This document shows positions 38,203 to 47,256 of a DNA stretch of 64,000 nucleotides, piece after piece. The position numbers and the translations under genes are program-made. Source of the stretch: Paenibacillus sp. FSL H8-0537 (GTDB lineage Bacteria > Bacillota > Bacilli > Paenibacillales > Paenibacillaceae); the NCBI RefSeq assembly GCF_038051995.1, contig NZ_CP150290.1, positions 15,001 to 79,000 of the forward strand. The letters run 5' to 3'. The notes under the pieces are model-generated. The model ran no database searches and had not been told where the DNA came from. It saw nothing but the letters and a program-made list of their open reading frames with translations. How positions within the stretch are numbered: the stretch's first letter is position 1; every line of letters begins with the position of its first letter.

Positions 38203-39087
38203 TTAGCCATGCGAGAAGCGCTGGCGGTATTGGCGCGGCGAGAGCCCCTCATAGCGCGAGAAGCAGGAGGTGAAATAGGCAGGCTGATTGAAGCCGACCT
38301 CCTCGCCAATGCGGGCGACTGCAAGGTCGGTTTGAAGCAGAAGCAGCTTCGCCTGTTCCAAGCGGAAGCGCATTAAATAATCGAAGGGCGCGCAGCCGAA
38401 CTCTTTTTGCATGCATCTGGCAATGTAGACGGAATGGAAGTTAACCGCCTCGCTTAGCTCCTGCGCCGTTATGTTATCGCGGTAGTGCTCACGCAAATAC
38501 GAGGCGGCTTGCTCGGCACAATGCGCGGAGGGAGAAGGTCCGGCTACCTCCAAGGAGGCAGACAGCTGCTCCATAATTTCTTGAAAAGCGAGCTGCTGCT
38601 TCCATTTGACGCCGGAAATATGATCATTCGTATTCAGCTGCACGAGCTGCCGCAGCAGGCTGTCCATACGCGTAGGCTGGAGCAGCCTCGCAAATTGCGG
38701 GAGTTGTTTTGTAAAGGTTGGCATCGTGTAAAAGTTATTGTTTTGTATACGCTCGAGGCTGCTGCCGCCAGGCTGTTGATCGGCGAGCCTTTCTGAAACA
38801 CTCCATGCTCCGGTCGTCTGAAAATGTATCCAGTAGTAAGCCGTGGTTTCTTGGCAGGCCTTCGTCGCGTAATGGTAGGCATCAGGCCGCAAAATGAGCG
38901 CATGACCACCACGCACCTCATATTCTCGCTCTTCTTCCCCGATATAAAGGCAGCCCTTATTCACGACGAGCAGGTCGAACACGCCAATATTTTTTCTGCT
39001 CGGGTGCTTTCGTCCTGCCGGGGCGATGGAAAGACCGCCTATAATGTAATGGGGAAGCGGGGGAATCGTCAAATGAATCATCGTCAT
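38203..39087 (-). CDS. AraC-family transcriptional regulator
   Basis: A 294-aa regulator. The N-terminal cupin-type sensor domain (residues about 15-150) is followed by two helix-turn-helix motifs at the C-terminus (YLREHYRDNITAQELSEAVN; LLLQTDLAVARIGEEVGF; family ending SPRQYRQRF). GGAGGAGG precedes the ATG on the minus strand. It is divergent from the MATE transporter at 39246 and may control it; the ligand is unknown, although this cupin type often senses sugars. Confidence 0.88.
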   Translation of the reverse strand: MTMIHLTIPPLPHYIIGGLSIAPAGRKHPSRKNIGVFDLLVVNKGCLYIGEEEREYEVRGGHALILRPDAYHYATKACQETTAYYWIHFQTTGAWSVSERLADQQPGGSSLERIQNNNFYTMPTFTKQLPQFARLLQPTRMDSLLRQLVQLNTNDHISGVKWKQQLAFQEIMEQLSASLEVAGPSPSAHCAEQAASYLREHYRDNITAQELSEAVNFHSVYIARCMQKEFGCAPFDYLMRFRLEQAKLLLLQTDLAVARIGEEVGFNQPAYFTSCFSRYEGLSPRQYRQRFSHG

Positions 39088-39245
39088 ATGGCCGTGCCTC
39101 CTCCTTGTCTTGAAGTTTGTATTTTAATAGTTTCGGTTTTGAAAATGATACATCATGCTCAGTATAGCATCTATAATTTGAGAAGACGAATGACATAAGA
39201 GCAACGGATGAGCGAGTAAGGCTGGCTCCAGAGGGAGATAGGAAA

Positions 39246-40646
39246 ATGGCAGTAACGAACAAAAAATTATCGCTGTGGCTGCTGGCATGGCCGATTTTTA
39301 TTGAGTTGTTTTTACAATTTTTGCTTGGCGCAGCAGACACGCTGATGGTAAGCCGGATATCCGATCAGGCGGTTGCCGTTGTAGGATTCTCCAATCAGCT
39401 GTTTCAGGCGCTCACGACGCTGTTTATTACAGTGGCCAGCGGGGCAGGCATACTCATTGCCCAAAAGCTGGGATCACGCAAAAACGAGGAGGCCCGAACG
39501 ATTGCGATAATGGCGGTCAGTGTGAGCGGCATTATCGGGATTGGGCTGAGCGTCGTACTATATACGATGCCGGGGCAAATCGCTTCGCTCCTTAAGCTGC
39601 CGGAGCATTTGATGCCGCTTGCTGAAACTTATATTTCTATCGTAGGCGGGGGCATGGTGCTCATTTCCTTGATGGCAGCACTTAGCACGGCGATTCGGAA
39701 CACCGGCAATACGAAGGGACCGATGTATACAGCCATTGGCATGAACATTATACATGTCGTTCTCAACTATGCGTTTATTTTTGGCGCCTTCGGCTTCCCG
39801 GAATGGGGGTTGAAAGGGGTAGCGATATCGACGGTCATCTGTCGTTTGCTTGCCGTCACGGTGCTGTTTGTTATGTTCATGCATGCTTTTGAACGTACGA
39901 TTCGGGTTCGAGATCTTGCAAATTTCAGCCGCAAGCTGTTTGGTGATGTGCTGCGAATCGGTTGGCCGCTTGGCGTCAATATGTCCTGCTGGGTATTTAC
40001 ACAGCTGCTTATTTATACGTTTTTGGCGATGCTCGGCACGACCGAGCTGGCGGCTCGGACGTATTTAAATACACTGGAATCGTTTTGCTTCATGCTGGGG
40101 TATTCCATTGCTTTGGCGGTGCAAATTCAAATTGCTCATTTGTTTGGAGCCGGCCGAATGAAAGAAGCGTATGGCATAGCGTATCGCGCCATGTGGATCG
40201 GGCTTGCCATCGTTACGGTCAATGCCACGCTTATCTTCCTATTCGGCAAGCAGCTGCTCGGATTATTTACGGAAAATCGCGAAATTATAGCGCTCGGCGT
40301 CTCGCTGCTAGGCCTCAACCTCATTTTGCAGCCAGGAAAAATGGTCAATATGGCGATGGGGAATGCGCTAAATGCAGTCGGTGACACAAGGTTTACGATG
40401 TGGAGCTCGCTAATCTCCATGTGGCTCATTGCAACGGCGCTCGCCTACTGGGTCGGCATCGAGCTTGGCTGGGGGCTGCTCGGCATTTATGCTTGCATGA
40501 TTTTGGATGAGTACATTCGGGGTGCGCTAGCTCTATTTCGCTGGCGGGGGCGGAAATTTCTGCTCAAAGCCGAGCTGCAGAATGAGCTGGAGCATAAGGC
40601 TGTACAAGGTACTGTAGCAGCAGGCTCGGGCGCACTTGCAAAGTGA
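39246..40646 (+). CDS. MATE-family efflux transporter
   Basis: A 466-aa integral membrane protein with 12 predicted helices in two repeats. The N-terminus (LAWPIFIELFLQFLLGAADT) and the MVSRISDQAVAVVGFSNQ segment are typical MATE signatures. MATE proteins export cationic drugs or metabolites using Na+ or H+. AGGAAA precedes the ATG. Divergent from araC-type regulator. Confidence 0.9.
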   Translation: MAVTNKKLSLWLLAWPIFIELFLQFLLGAADTLMVSRISDQAVAVVGFSNQLFQALTTLFITVASGAGILIAQKLGSRKNEEARTIAIMAVSVSGIIGIGLSVVLYTMPGQIASLLKLPEHLMPLAETYISIVGGGMVLISLMAALSTAIRNTGNTKGPMYTAIGMNIIHVVLNYAFIFGAFGFPEWGLKGVAISTVICRLLAVTVLFVMFMHAFERTIRVRDLANFSRKLFGDVLRIGWPLGVNMSCWVFTQLLIYTFLAMLGTTELAARTYLNTLESFCFMLGYSIALAVQIQIAHLFGAGRMKEAYGIAYRAMWIGLAIVTVNATLIFLFGKQLLGLFTENREIIALGVSLLGLNLILQPGKMVNMAMGNALNAVGDTRFTMWSSLISMWLIATALAYWVGIELGWGLLGIYACMILDEYIRGALALFRWRGRKFLLKAELQNELEHKAVQGTVAAGSGALAK

Positions 40647-40745
40647 AGACAGGTTCAAAATGTTGGAGTGGCGTTTTAGGCCATTGCATGACAAAGCTAG
40701 ATGTAGATGTGCCAACAAGAGTTGGAATCAATAAACAAGGAATAG

Positions 40746-40778
40746 CAGCTATGCGCTAAGCGTGTAGCTGTTTTTTTA
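40746..40778 (+). terminator. Terminator after the MATE gene
   Basis: CAGCTA...TAGCTG stem followed by seven T, about 100 nt after the stop codon. Confidence 0.75.
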
Positions 40779-40851
40779 TGCTTGAGAACAAGAGCTGCGA
40801 ATGAACAATAGGCATCATCCTTAGTAAAAGCGATTTTGAAGTCTAATTGTA

Positions 40852-40868
40852 TGTTAGATAAAATAACT
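40852..40868 (+). promoter_or_regulatory. GlnR/TnrA-type box, distal, upstream of urtA
   Basis: TGTTAGATAAAATAACT matches the TGTNANAWWWTMTNACA consensus at 15 of 17 positions. It is centred about 175 bp before the predicted urtA transcription start. Confidence 0.45.
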
Positions 40869-40987
40869 TAAACATGAAGAGGAAAGCGAGTCAAAACGCA
40901 TATGAGGCATTGGAATCATATTTAAACTGAATAAATATGTCATAAAAACAAATTTATTGTCGAATAAAACAGAAAAAGAAAAAGTTG

Positions 40988-41004
40988 TGTTAGATATATT
41001 GACA
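40988..41004 (+). promoter_or_regulatory. GlnR/TnrA-type box overlapping the urtA -35 element
   Basis: TGTTAGATATATTGACA has the full TGTNA-N7-TNACA core. Its last six bases are the -35 element of the urtA promoter. Confidence 0.55.
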
Positions 41005-41028
41005 TGAGATAAAATGCCAATCTATAAT
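40999..41028 (+). promoter_or_regulatory. Sigma-A promoter of the urt operon
   Basis: TTGACA (40999-41004), 18 bp, TATAAT (41023-41028). The rest of the 490-nt gap between the MATE gene and urtA holds a terminator, two nitrogen-regulator-type boxes and a leader inverted repeat. Confidence 0.75.
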
Positions 41029-41035
41029 GAACCTG

Positions 41036-41086
41036 CGAACGTTCCCTCTGGACGAACGATTTATACATAATTTCTCTTAACGTTCG
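41036..41086 (+). promoter_or_regulatory. Inverted repeat in the urtA leader
   Basis: CGAACGTT (41036-41043) and AACGTTCG (41079-41086) are perfect 8-bp inverted copies 35 bp apart, starting at the predicted transcription start; a third partial copy (CGAACGA) lies at 41053. It may be an operator or leader hairpin; no T tract long enough for a terminator follows. Confidence 0.4.
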
Positions 41087-41136
41087 GTTTTAGCTATCTC
41101 TTATACAAATAATGCTTAACTTAGGGGAGTGGAGAA

Positions 41137-42399
41137 ATGAAAAACAGAAATTTCATTCAAGCGGGGATTATCGTATTGTTTATTAGCCTAATTGTATCGG
41201 CATGCGGGGGAAATAAAGAGACGGCCTCGACAACACCTTCGGAAACGGCGGGGGGAAGCGATGGGTCTGCGTCGTCAGATGGCATTAAGGTAGGTATTCT
41301 TCACTCGCTTAGCGGTACGATGGCGATTAGTGAAGTGTCAGTAAGAGATGCAGAGCTGATGGCCATTGAAGAAATTAATGCAGCAGGCGGCGTGCTGGGC
41401 AAGCAAATTGTTCCGGTCGTGGAAGATGGAGCATCGGATTGGCCGACCTTTGCCGAGAAAGCCCGCAAGCTGATTTCCGAGGATAAGGTGGCGACGGTGT
41501 TCGGGGGATGGACCTCCTCAAGCCGTAAGGCAATGAAGCCGGTATTCGAGGAATTGAACGGCTTGCTCTGGTATCCGGTGCAATATGAGGGGCTGGAGGC
41601 ATCGCCAAACATTTTCTATACGGGAGCGACGACGAACCAGCAGATTGTGCCGGCTGTAGACTGGCTGCTCGAAAATCGCGGCAAAAAAATGTATCTGCTC
41701 GGCTCCGATTATGTATTTCCGCGCACGGCTAATCTGATTATTAAAGAGCAGCTCAAGGCTAAGGGCGGCGAGCTGGTAGGCGAGGAATATACGCCGCTTG
41801 GACATACGGATTACAGTACCATTATTAGCAAAATCAAAGAAGCGAAGCCGGACATCGTTTTTAATACGCTGAATGGCGACAGCAACGTCGCTTTCTTCAA
41901 GCAGTTGAAGGATGCAGGCATTTCTGCCCAGGATTTGACGACATTGTCAGTATCGGTAGCGGAGGAGGAAATCCGCGGCATTGGGGTTGATGTGCTGGAA
42001 GGGCATTTGGCGGCATGGAACTACTATCAGACGACAGATACGCCGGCCAATGCGGCTTTTGTAGCCAATTATAAGAAGAAATACGGGGAGGATCGGGTGA
42101 CGGCTGACCCTATTGAGGCTGGATACACAGCGGTGTATTTGTGGAAGGCGGCCGTAGAGAAGGCGGGCTCCACTGATGTTGCCAAAGTAAAGGAAGCGGC
42201 GAAGGAGCTGGACTGGGATGCGCCGGAAGGCAAGGTACGCATTGACGGGGAGACGCAGCATATTTACAAAACGGTAAGGATTGGCGAGGTTCAAGCGGAT
42301 GGACAGTTCAAGGAGCTGTGGAATTCTGGCGAAGCGGTGAAGCCGGACCCTTATTTGAAAAGCTATGAATGGGCAGCGAGCATTCAGCCATCCGAATAG
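41137..42399 (+). CDS. urtA: Urea-type ABC transporter substrate-binding lipoprotein UrtA
   Basis: A 420-aa LivJ/UrtA-type periplasmic-binding-fold lipoprotein. Signal peptide ends in VSAC. Mature protein has [53 protein letters not shown] and [14 protein letters not shown], all characteristic of urea/short-chain-amide binding proteins. GGGGAGTGGAG precedes the ATG. First gene of urtABCDE. No urease genes are in the window, so use of urea as nitrogen source here is inference. Confidence 0.92.
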   Translation: MKNRNFIQAGIIVLFISLIVSACGGNKETASTTPSETAGGSDGSASSDGIKVGILHSLSGTMAISEVSVRDAELMAIEEINAAGGVLGKQIVPVVEDGASDWPTFAEKARKLISEDKVATVFGGWTSSSRKAMKPVFEELNGLLWYPVQYEGLEASPNIFYTGATTNQQIVPAVDWLLENRGKKMYLLGSDYVFPRTANLIIKEQLKAKGGELVGEEYTPLGHTDYSTIISKIKEAKPDIVFNTLNGDSNVAFFKQLKDAGISAQDLTTLSVSVAEEEIRGIGVDVLEGHLAAWNYYQTTDTPANAAFVANYKKKYGEDRVTADPIEAGYTAVYLWKAAVEKAGSTDVAKVKEAAKELDWDAPEGKVRIDGETQHIYKTVRIGEVQADGQFKELWNSGEAVKPDPYLKSYEWAASIQPSE

Positions 42400-42507
42400 A
42401 AAGCTTAGGCGCATGCTCTCGGAATGCTTGCGGGCATGAAATGCCTACCTATTGCAGCAGCGGGATAATGGCGATGGCGCAAGCCATCGCAGGAGGTGGA
42501 GAGCGGG

Positions 42508-43413
42508 ATGGACGTATTTATTTTGCAGCTGTTCAATGGCATTAGCGTAAGCTCGATATTGCTGCTGATTGCACTGGGGCTGGCGATTACATTTGGCTTA
42601 ATGAAGGTCATTAATATGGCCCATGGCGAGCTGATTATGATTGGCGCTTATTCCACCTATTTGACGCAAAATCTGTTTCACGCCTATATGCCGGGCTCCT
42701 GGTTCAACTGGTACTTTGTTCTATCGATTCCAGCGAGCTTCCTGATTGCATTTTTGTTTGGACTTCTGCTTGAAGTCAGTCTGATTCGCCATCTGTATGG
42801 CAGGCCGCTTGACAGCTTGCTTGCAACCTGGGGCGTTGGCCTTGTGCTTCAGCAGCTGGCACGGTCCATTTTCGGCGCTCCCAATGTGGCGGTGACCAGC
42901 CCATCTTGGCTGAATGGCGGCATGCGCATATTGAACGATCTCGTGCTTCCATACAAAAGGCTGTTCATCGTCGGCTTGGTCGCGGCCTGTCTGATCGCCA
43001 TGTACTTCTATATTTACCGCAGCCTTGAAGGCAGGCGCATGCGTGCCGTTATGCAAAATCGCGATATGGCGGCATGCCTTGGCGTATCGACCCGTCGCGT
43101 AGACGCAATGACCTTTGCGATTGGCTCAGGCATTGCAGGAATTGCGGGCTGTGCTCTAACGCTGTTAGGGCCGATTGGGCCTTCTCTGGGCACCTATTAT
43201 ATTGTTGATGCATTCATGGTTGTCGTGCTTGGGGGTGTCGGCAAGCTGGTTGGTACAGTGCTTGGCGCGCTCGGCATCGGCGTGTTTAATACAATGTTTG
43301 AATATTGGACGAATGCTTCGCTCGGCAAGGTGCTGGTGTTCCTGTGTATCGTGGCATTTCTGCAATGGCGTCCTTCCGGGTTTGTGGCAATGCGCACACG
43401 CTCGCTTGATTAA
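42508..43413 (+). CDS. urtB: Urea ABC transporter permease UrtB
   Basis: A 301-aa LivH-type permease with about eight membrane helices. The segment [19 protein letters not shown] near residue 34 and [18 protein letters not shown] are family signatures. AGGAGGTGG lies 9 nt before ATG 42508; a GTG at 42496 is less likely. Pairs with UrtC. Confidence 0.92.
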   Translation: MDVFILQLFNGISVSSILLLIALGLAITFGLMKVINMAHGELIMIGAYSTYLTQNLFHAYMPGSWFNWYFVLSIPASFLIAFLFGLLLEVSLIRHLYGRPLDSLLATWGVGLVLQQLARSIFGAPNVAVTSPSWLNGGMRILNDLVLPYKRLFIVGLVAACLIAMYFYIYRSLEGRRMRAVMQNRDMAACLGVSTRRVDAMTFAIGSGIAGIAGCALTLLGPIGPSLGTYYIVDAFMVVVLGGVGKLVGTVLGALGIGVFNTMFEYWTNASLGKVLVFLCIVAFLQWRPSGFVAMRTRSLD

Positions 43414-43433
43414 TAGAGAAAGGGGTGATGGGT

Positions 43434-44525
43434 GTGAAAATAGAGCAGCGAAGGTTATCACCCCAGCGTTTGTGGATTTTGGCAGGTTATGCAGCTGCGG
43501 CCGTGGCGTTGTTCTCGGCGCCGATGTTTTTAAGTGATTTTCGCCTCAACCTGCTGGCAAAATTTCTTGCTTTTGCTATTGTGGCGCTGGGGCTGGACTT
43601 AATTTGGGGCTACACGGGCATTCTTAGTCTGGGCCATGGCATTTTCTTCGGGATCGGTGCCTATGCGATGGCGATGTACTTGAAGCTGGAGGCAAGCGGC
43701 GGGAAGCTGCCGGATTTTATGGGCTGGAGCGGGCTCAAGGAGCTGCCGCTGTTCTGGCAGCCATTCAGCAGCTTTGGCTTTGCGGTAGCTATGGGTATTG
43801 TCATGCCCGCGCTGCTGGCGCTATTTCTCGGCTTTTTCACCTTTCGCAATCGCATTCGCGGTGTATATTTCACGATTTTGACGCAGGCATTGGTCATTAT
43901 TACGACGACGCTGCTCGTCGGACAGCAGGCTTTTACAGGCGGGACGAACGGCGTAACGGGGTTTGGCAAAATATTAGGCGCTTCGCTCGCCTCCCCTGAT
44001 ACGAAGCGAATTTTATATTTTGTTACGGTGCTGGTGTTGATTGCGGTTTTTGTAGCATGCCGTTATGTCGTCGGCAGCCGCTTCGGCAAGGTGCTCCGCG
44101 CCATTCGCGATGGAGAAAATCGCGTGCGCTTCATCGGTTACAACCCTGCGATGTATCAAATGGCTATTTTCACTTTATCTGCCGCGTTTGCGGGTATCGC
44201 GGGCATGCTGTTTGTGCTCCATGTTGGCATTATTTCGCCTTCCATGATGGGCATCGTGCCCTCCATTGAAATGGTGCTGTGGGTGGCCATTGGCGGGCGC
44301 GGCACATTAATTGGAGCGGCGCTGGGCGCTGTATTGCTCAATTGGGCAAAAAGCGAATTCAGCACCTCCTATCCCGAGGGCTGGACGTATTTTCTCGGCG
44401 CAATGTTTGTCATCGTTGTAGTATTCCTGCCGAATGGCCTAACGGGACTGCTTGGCAAAATCAAGCTCGGCAAAAAACGGAGGGTGACGAAAAATGAGCC
44501 AACCATCGAGTATCCTGCAATGTAA
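43434..44525 (+). CDS. urtC: Urea ABC transporter permease UrtC
   Basis: A 363-aa LivM-type permease with about nine to ten membrane segments ([36 protein letters not shown]). GTG 43434 has AAAGGGG at a normal distance; ATG 43428 is too close to it. The 3' end overlaps urtD by 32 nt, which fits tight translational coupling. Confidence 0.9.
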   Translation: MKIEQRRLSPQRLWILAGYAAAAVALFSAPMFLSDFRLNLLAKFLAFAIVALGLDLIWGYTGILSLGHGIFFGIGAYAMAMYLKLEASGGKLPDFMGWSGLKELPLFWQPFSSFGFAVAMGIVMPALLALFLGFFTFRNRIRGVYFTILTQALVIITTTLLVGQQAFTGGTNGVTGFGKILGASLASPDTKRILYFVTVLVLIAVFVACRYVVGSRFGKVLRAIRDGENRVRFIGYNPAMYQMAIFTLSAAFAGIAGMLFVLHVGIISPSMMGIVPSIEMVLWVAIGGRGTLIGAALGAVLLNWAKSEFSTSYPEGWTYFLGAMFVIVVVFLPNGLTGLLGKIKLGKKRRVTKNEPTIEYPAM

Positions 44526-45273
44526 TGACGTGACGGTGGAATTTGACGGTTTTAAAGCGATTCAGGGCATGAGCCTCAACTTGGAAAAAGGGGAGCTGCG
44601 CTTCCTGATCGGTCCGAACGGCGCGGGCAAAACGACGATGCTGGATGTTATTTGCGGCAAAGTCCGTCCATCAACGGGGCAGGTCACATTCAATGGCGAT
44701 ATCGATATTACGCGAAAAAAAGAGCATCAAATTGCCGAGCTGGGCATCGGGCGCAAGTTCCAGGCTCCTTCGATTTTCCCCTCCATGACCGTGCTGGAAA
44801 ATCTGGAGATCGCACTGCGTCAGCGGCGCGGCGTGTTCGCTACACTGTTTGCGAGGGTGCAGGCAGAAGAACAGAAGCGGATGAGACGGCAGCTGGAGAT
44901 GATCGGGCTGTCCGATCAAGAGGATAGCCGTGCAGGCGGGCTGTCGCATGGCGAGAAGCAGTGGCTGGAAATCGGCATGATGCTGCTGCAGGAGCCGGAT
45001 ATTTTGCTGCTCGATGAGCCGGTGGCTGGGATGACCGATAAGGAGACGGATAAGACGGGGGAGCTGCTTCAGGAAATTGCCCGGGAACGCTCCGTCGTCG
45101 TCGTCGAGCATGATATGGAGTTTGTGCGCAGCTTTGCGAGCAAGGTGACGGTCATGCATGAAGGCAAGCTGCTCAAGGAAGGCACGATGGAGGATGTGCA
45201 GCGGGATGATCGGGTAGCCGAAGTGTATTTGGGGAAAAGGCGGGATGCGGATGCTAGCCGTTCGACAGCTTGA
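44494..45273 (+). CDS. urtD: Urea ABC transporter ATPase UrtD
   Basis: A 259-aa LivG-type ATPase. Walker A is GPNGAGKTT (near residue 40), the signature motif reads [12 protein letters not shown], which is the normal UrtD/LivG variant of LSGGQ, and Walker B is [20 protein letters not shown] lies upstream within urtC. Overlaps urtE. Confidence 0.93.
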   Translation: MSQPSSILQCNDVTVEFDGFKAIQGMSLNLEKGELRFLIGPNGAGKTTMLDVICGKVRPSTGQVTFNGDIDITRKKEHQIAELGIGRKFQAPSIFPSMTVLENLEIALRQRRGVFATLFARVQAEEQKRMRRQLEMIGLSDQEDSRAGGLSHGEKQWLEIGMMLLQEPDILLLDEPVAGMTDKETDKTGELLQEIARERSVVVVEHDMEFVRSFASKVTVMHEGKLLKEGTMEDVQRDDRVAEVYLGKRRDADASRSTA

Positions 45274-45964
45274 GGCCGGGTACGGGGAAAGCATTATTTT
45301 GCGCGATGTATCCTTAAAGGTGGAGCCGGGTCAGGTTGTATGCCTACTCGGTCGTAACGGCGTCGGGAAAACGACGTTGATGAAAAGCATTATGGGGCTG
45401 CTGAAAGCGCGGCAGGGTACGGTGGCTTATAAAGGCGTGGATCTGACGAAGCGCGCACCGGGCAGAAGGGCGAAGAGCGGCATGGGATACGTGCCGCAGG
45501 GAAGAGAGATTTTCGGACAGCTCACGGTATACGAAAATATTTTGATCGGCTTGGAGGCTGCGCCGCGCGAGGGGCGAGGGCGTGGACAGGCGAATATGAT
45601 CCCGCCCGCTGCCATTGCGAAATTTCCGGTGCTGCCGGAAATGTATGCGCGGCGCGGCGGCGATCTCAGCGGCGGACAGCAGCAGCAGCTTGCTTTCGCC
45701 AGAGCGCTCGCTTCGCAGCCCTCTCTGCTGCTGCTCGATGAGCCTTGCGAGGGCATTCAGCCCTCCATCGTGGATGATATCCGCGAGGTCATTCGTTCCA
45801 TTAAGGCGGATGGCCAGACGGCGATCCTGCTCGTTGAGCAGAGCCTCGATTTTGTAAAAAGCGTAGGCGATTATTTTTATATTTTGGAAAAGGGCGCTAT
45901 CGCTTGGGAAGGAACGCTCGCGCAGTTGAGCAACGACGTGATCAAGAAATATTTGACGGTATAA
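45251..45964 (+). CDS. urtE: Urea ABC transporter ATPase UrtE
   Basis: A 237-aa LivF-type ATPase. Walker A GRNGVGKTT, signature LSGGQQQQLAFARAL, Walker B LLLDEPCEGIQPS; the EGIQPSIV segment is typical of UrtE. ATG 45251 has AAAAGGCGGG at good spacing; ATG 45245 is the alternative. Last gene of the operon, followed by a strong terminator. Confidence 0.93.
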   Translation: MLAVRQLEAGYGESIILRDVSLKVEPGQVVCLLGRNGVGKTTLMKSIMGLLKARQGTVAYKGVDLTKRAPGRRAKSGMGYVPQGREIFGQLTVYENILIGLEAAPREGRGRGQANMIPPAAIAKFPVLPEMYARRGGDLSGGQQQQLAFARALASQPSLLLLDEPCEGIQPSIVDDIREVIRSIKADGQTAILLVEQSLDFVKSVGDYFYILEKGAIAWEGTLAQLSNDVIKKYLTV

Positions 45965-46042
45965 TACCACGATTCATCTCATACCTCGATTTTGACAGCC
46001 CCGCCTCAAATCAGATAATAAGGGATAAAAGAGAAAAAAGAG

Positions 46043-46097
46043 AAAAGCCTACTTCTCTAAAGGTGAAAGCTGCTTTTTAGAGAGGTAAGCCTTTTTC
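46043..46097 (+). terminator. Bidirectional terminator after urtE
   Basis: AAAGCCTACTTCTCTAAA pairs with TTTTTAGAGAGGTAAGCC around a 12-nt loop, with A and T runs outside. It serves urtE and the convergent FecCD-type gene. Confidence 0.88.
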
Positions 46098-46139
46098 TGT
46101 ATTCTTATGATGATTGTCGATGTCTATCCTGTCTGTGTC

Positions 46140-47159
46140 CTACGTCTTCATTTTGCGATAATGCTTCCACAATATAATAATGAATAATGGAATGGCAACG
46201 GCATTGGTAGTGTGGGCAATCGGTATATCGCCAAGGGGCGATAAGGATTTGCTTAAAATGCTTAAGAGTAATAATACAATCGCTCCAATAATGGCTGAGC
46301 CCGGAATAATGATTCGGTAATCATTGCCGCACCATTTGCTCAGCAGGGCAGATGCTATCAGGCCTATACAAGCTACTGGGCCGACAAGCCAAACGGCAAG
46401 ACCGGTCATAAGAATAACGACTGCGGCGGATAGGCCATATACAACAGCTCCAGCTGCTCTTACTCCATAAAAATGCTTAGAAATAAAGAAGGATAGCCCT
46501 ACAGCAGCGACCAAGGCGACAATAATGAGTGAAGCTAAGGCGTAAGAGCTTTTTCCTGTAATGTATACACCGCTTACTGCTGTTAATACTGCACTAATAT
46601 CGTAACGGTCATTGGCGTATAGGCGAACAAGCAAAATAGTGAAATGGGCAGCTGTTCCAAGGAATGCTCCGGCAAAAATAAACTGCATCGAGGATGGCGG
46701 GATTTTGAGAAAGCGCGTCATCCCATACATGATGATGCAGCCAGTCAAACAGCCGGCGATACTGAGAGCAGCCGTGACGATGGGAATAGAAGTGGAAGCC
46801 TCTTCACTAAAAATAAACGGCCAAGCTAAAAATAGAGCAAGACTCGACATTTCGGTGAGACCAAAAGTCGTGGGCGCAGCCAAGCGATTACGCATGAGGC
46901 CTTGAAGAATAGCTGCGGAAGCGGCGAGGCCGGCTCCTGCTAATGTCAGGGCTACTGCACTTGGAAGCCGATATTCGCTCATTATCATAAATGCTTTTGA
47001 ATCCCAGTCTTTATGAATGAGGGCATCGGCGAAATCACTGAGGCCAACACCTATAAAGCCCGTGGCTAAATGCCAAGCAAAACAAGCAATCACCAAAATA
47101 GGCCCTAAAATAAACAAGGCAGACACAAACAGTGGATTCGCTTTCGTACGTGTGGTCAT
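46140..47159 (-). CDS. FecCD-family ABC transporter permease, orphan
   Basis: A 339-aa permease of the iron-siderophore/vitamin B12 type with about nine to ten membrane helices. The family motif appears as YRLPSAVALTLAGAGLAASA and LQGLMRNRLAAPTTFGLTE, where the usual RNPLA is RNRLA. No binding protein, ATPase or second permease gene lies nearby, so partners must be elsewhere or the gene is decaying. GGAAGGA lies 11 nt before the ATG. Confidence 0.82.
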   Translation of the reverse strand: MTTRTKANPLFVSALFILGPILVIACFAWHLATGFIGVGLSDFADALIHKDWDSKAFMIMSEYRLPSAVALTLAGAGLAASAAILQGLMRNRLAAPTTFGLTEMSSLALFLAWPFIFSEEASTSIPIVTAALSIAGCLTGCIIMYGMTRFLKIPPSSMQFIFAGAFLGTAAHFTILLVRLYANDRYDISAVLTAVSGVYITGKSSYALASLIIVALVAAVGLSFFISKHFYGVRAAGAVVYGLSAAVVILMTGLAVWLVGPVACIGLIASALLSKWCGNDYRIIIPGSAIIGAIVLLLLSILSKSLSPLGDIPIAHTTNAVAIPLFIIILWKHYRKMKT

Positions 47160-47256
47160 GAATCAGTAGTCCTTCCTGAAAAAATCTGTTTTCCTTTATA
47201 TCGGAAATATAGAGGGAATATTACACCCGGACTGTTCATCACCTTAGTAGGTCGGC

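Noticed and set aside
44494..44525. Possible frameshift at the urtC/urtD overlap
   Set aside because: Both proteins have full family length and intact motifs; a short overlap with an internal ribosome site is normal in this operon.
41137..45964. Assigning the urt operon to a urease pathway within this window
   Set aside because: No urease or urease-accessory genes are present here; the transporter call rests only on its own family features.
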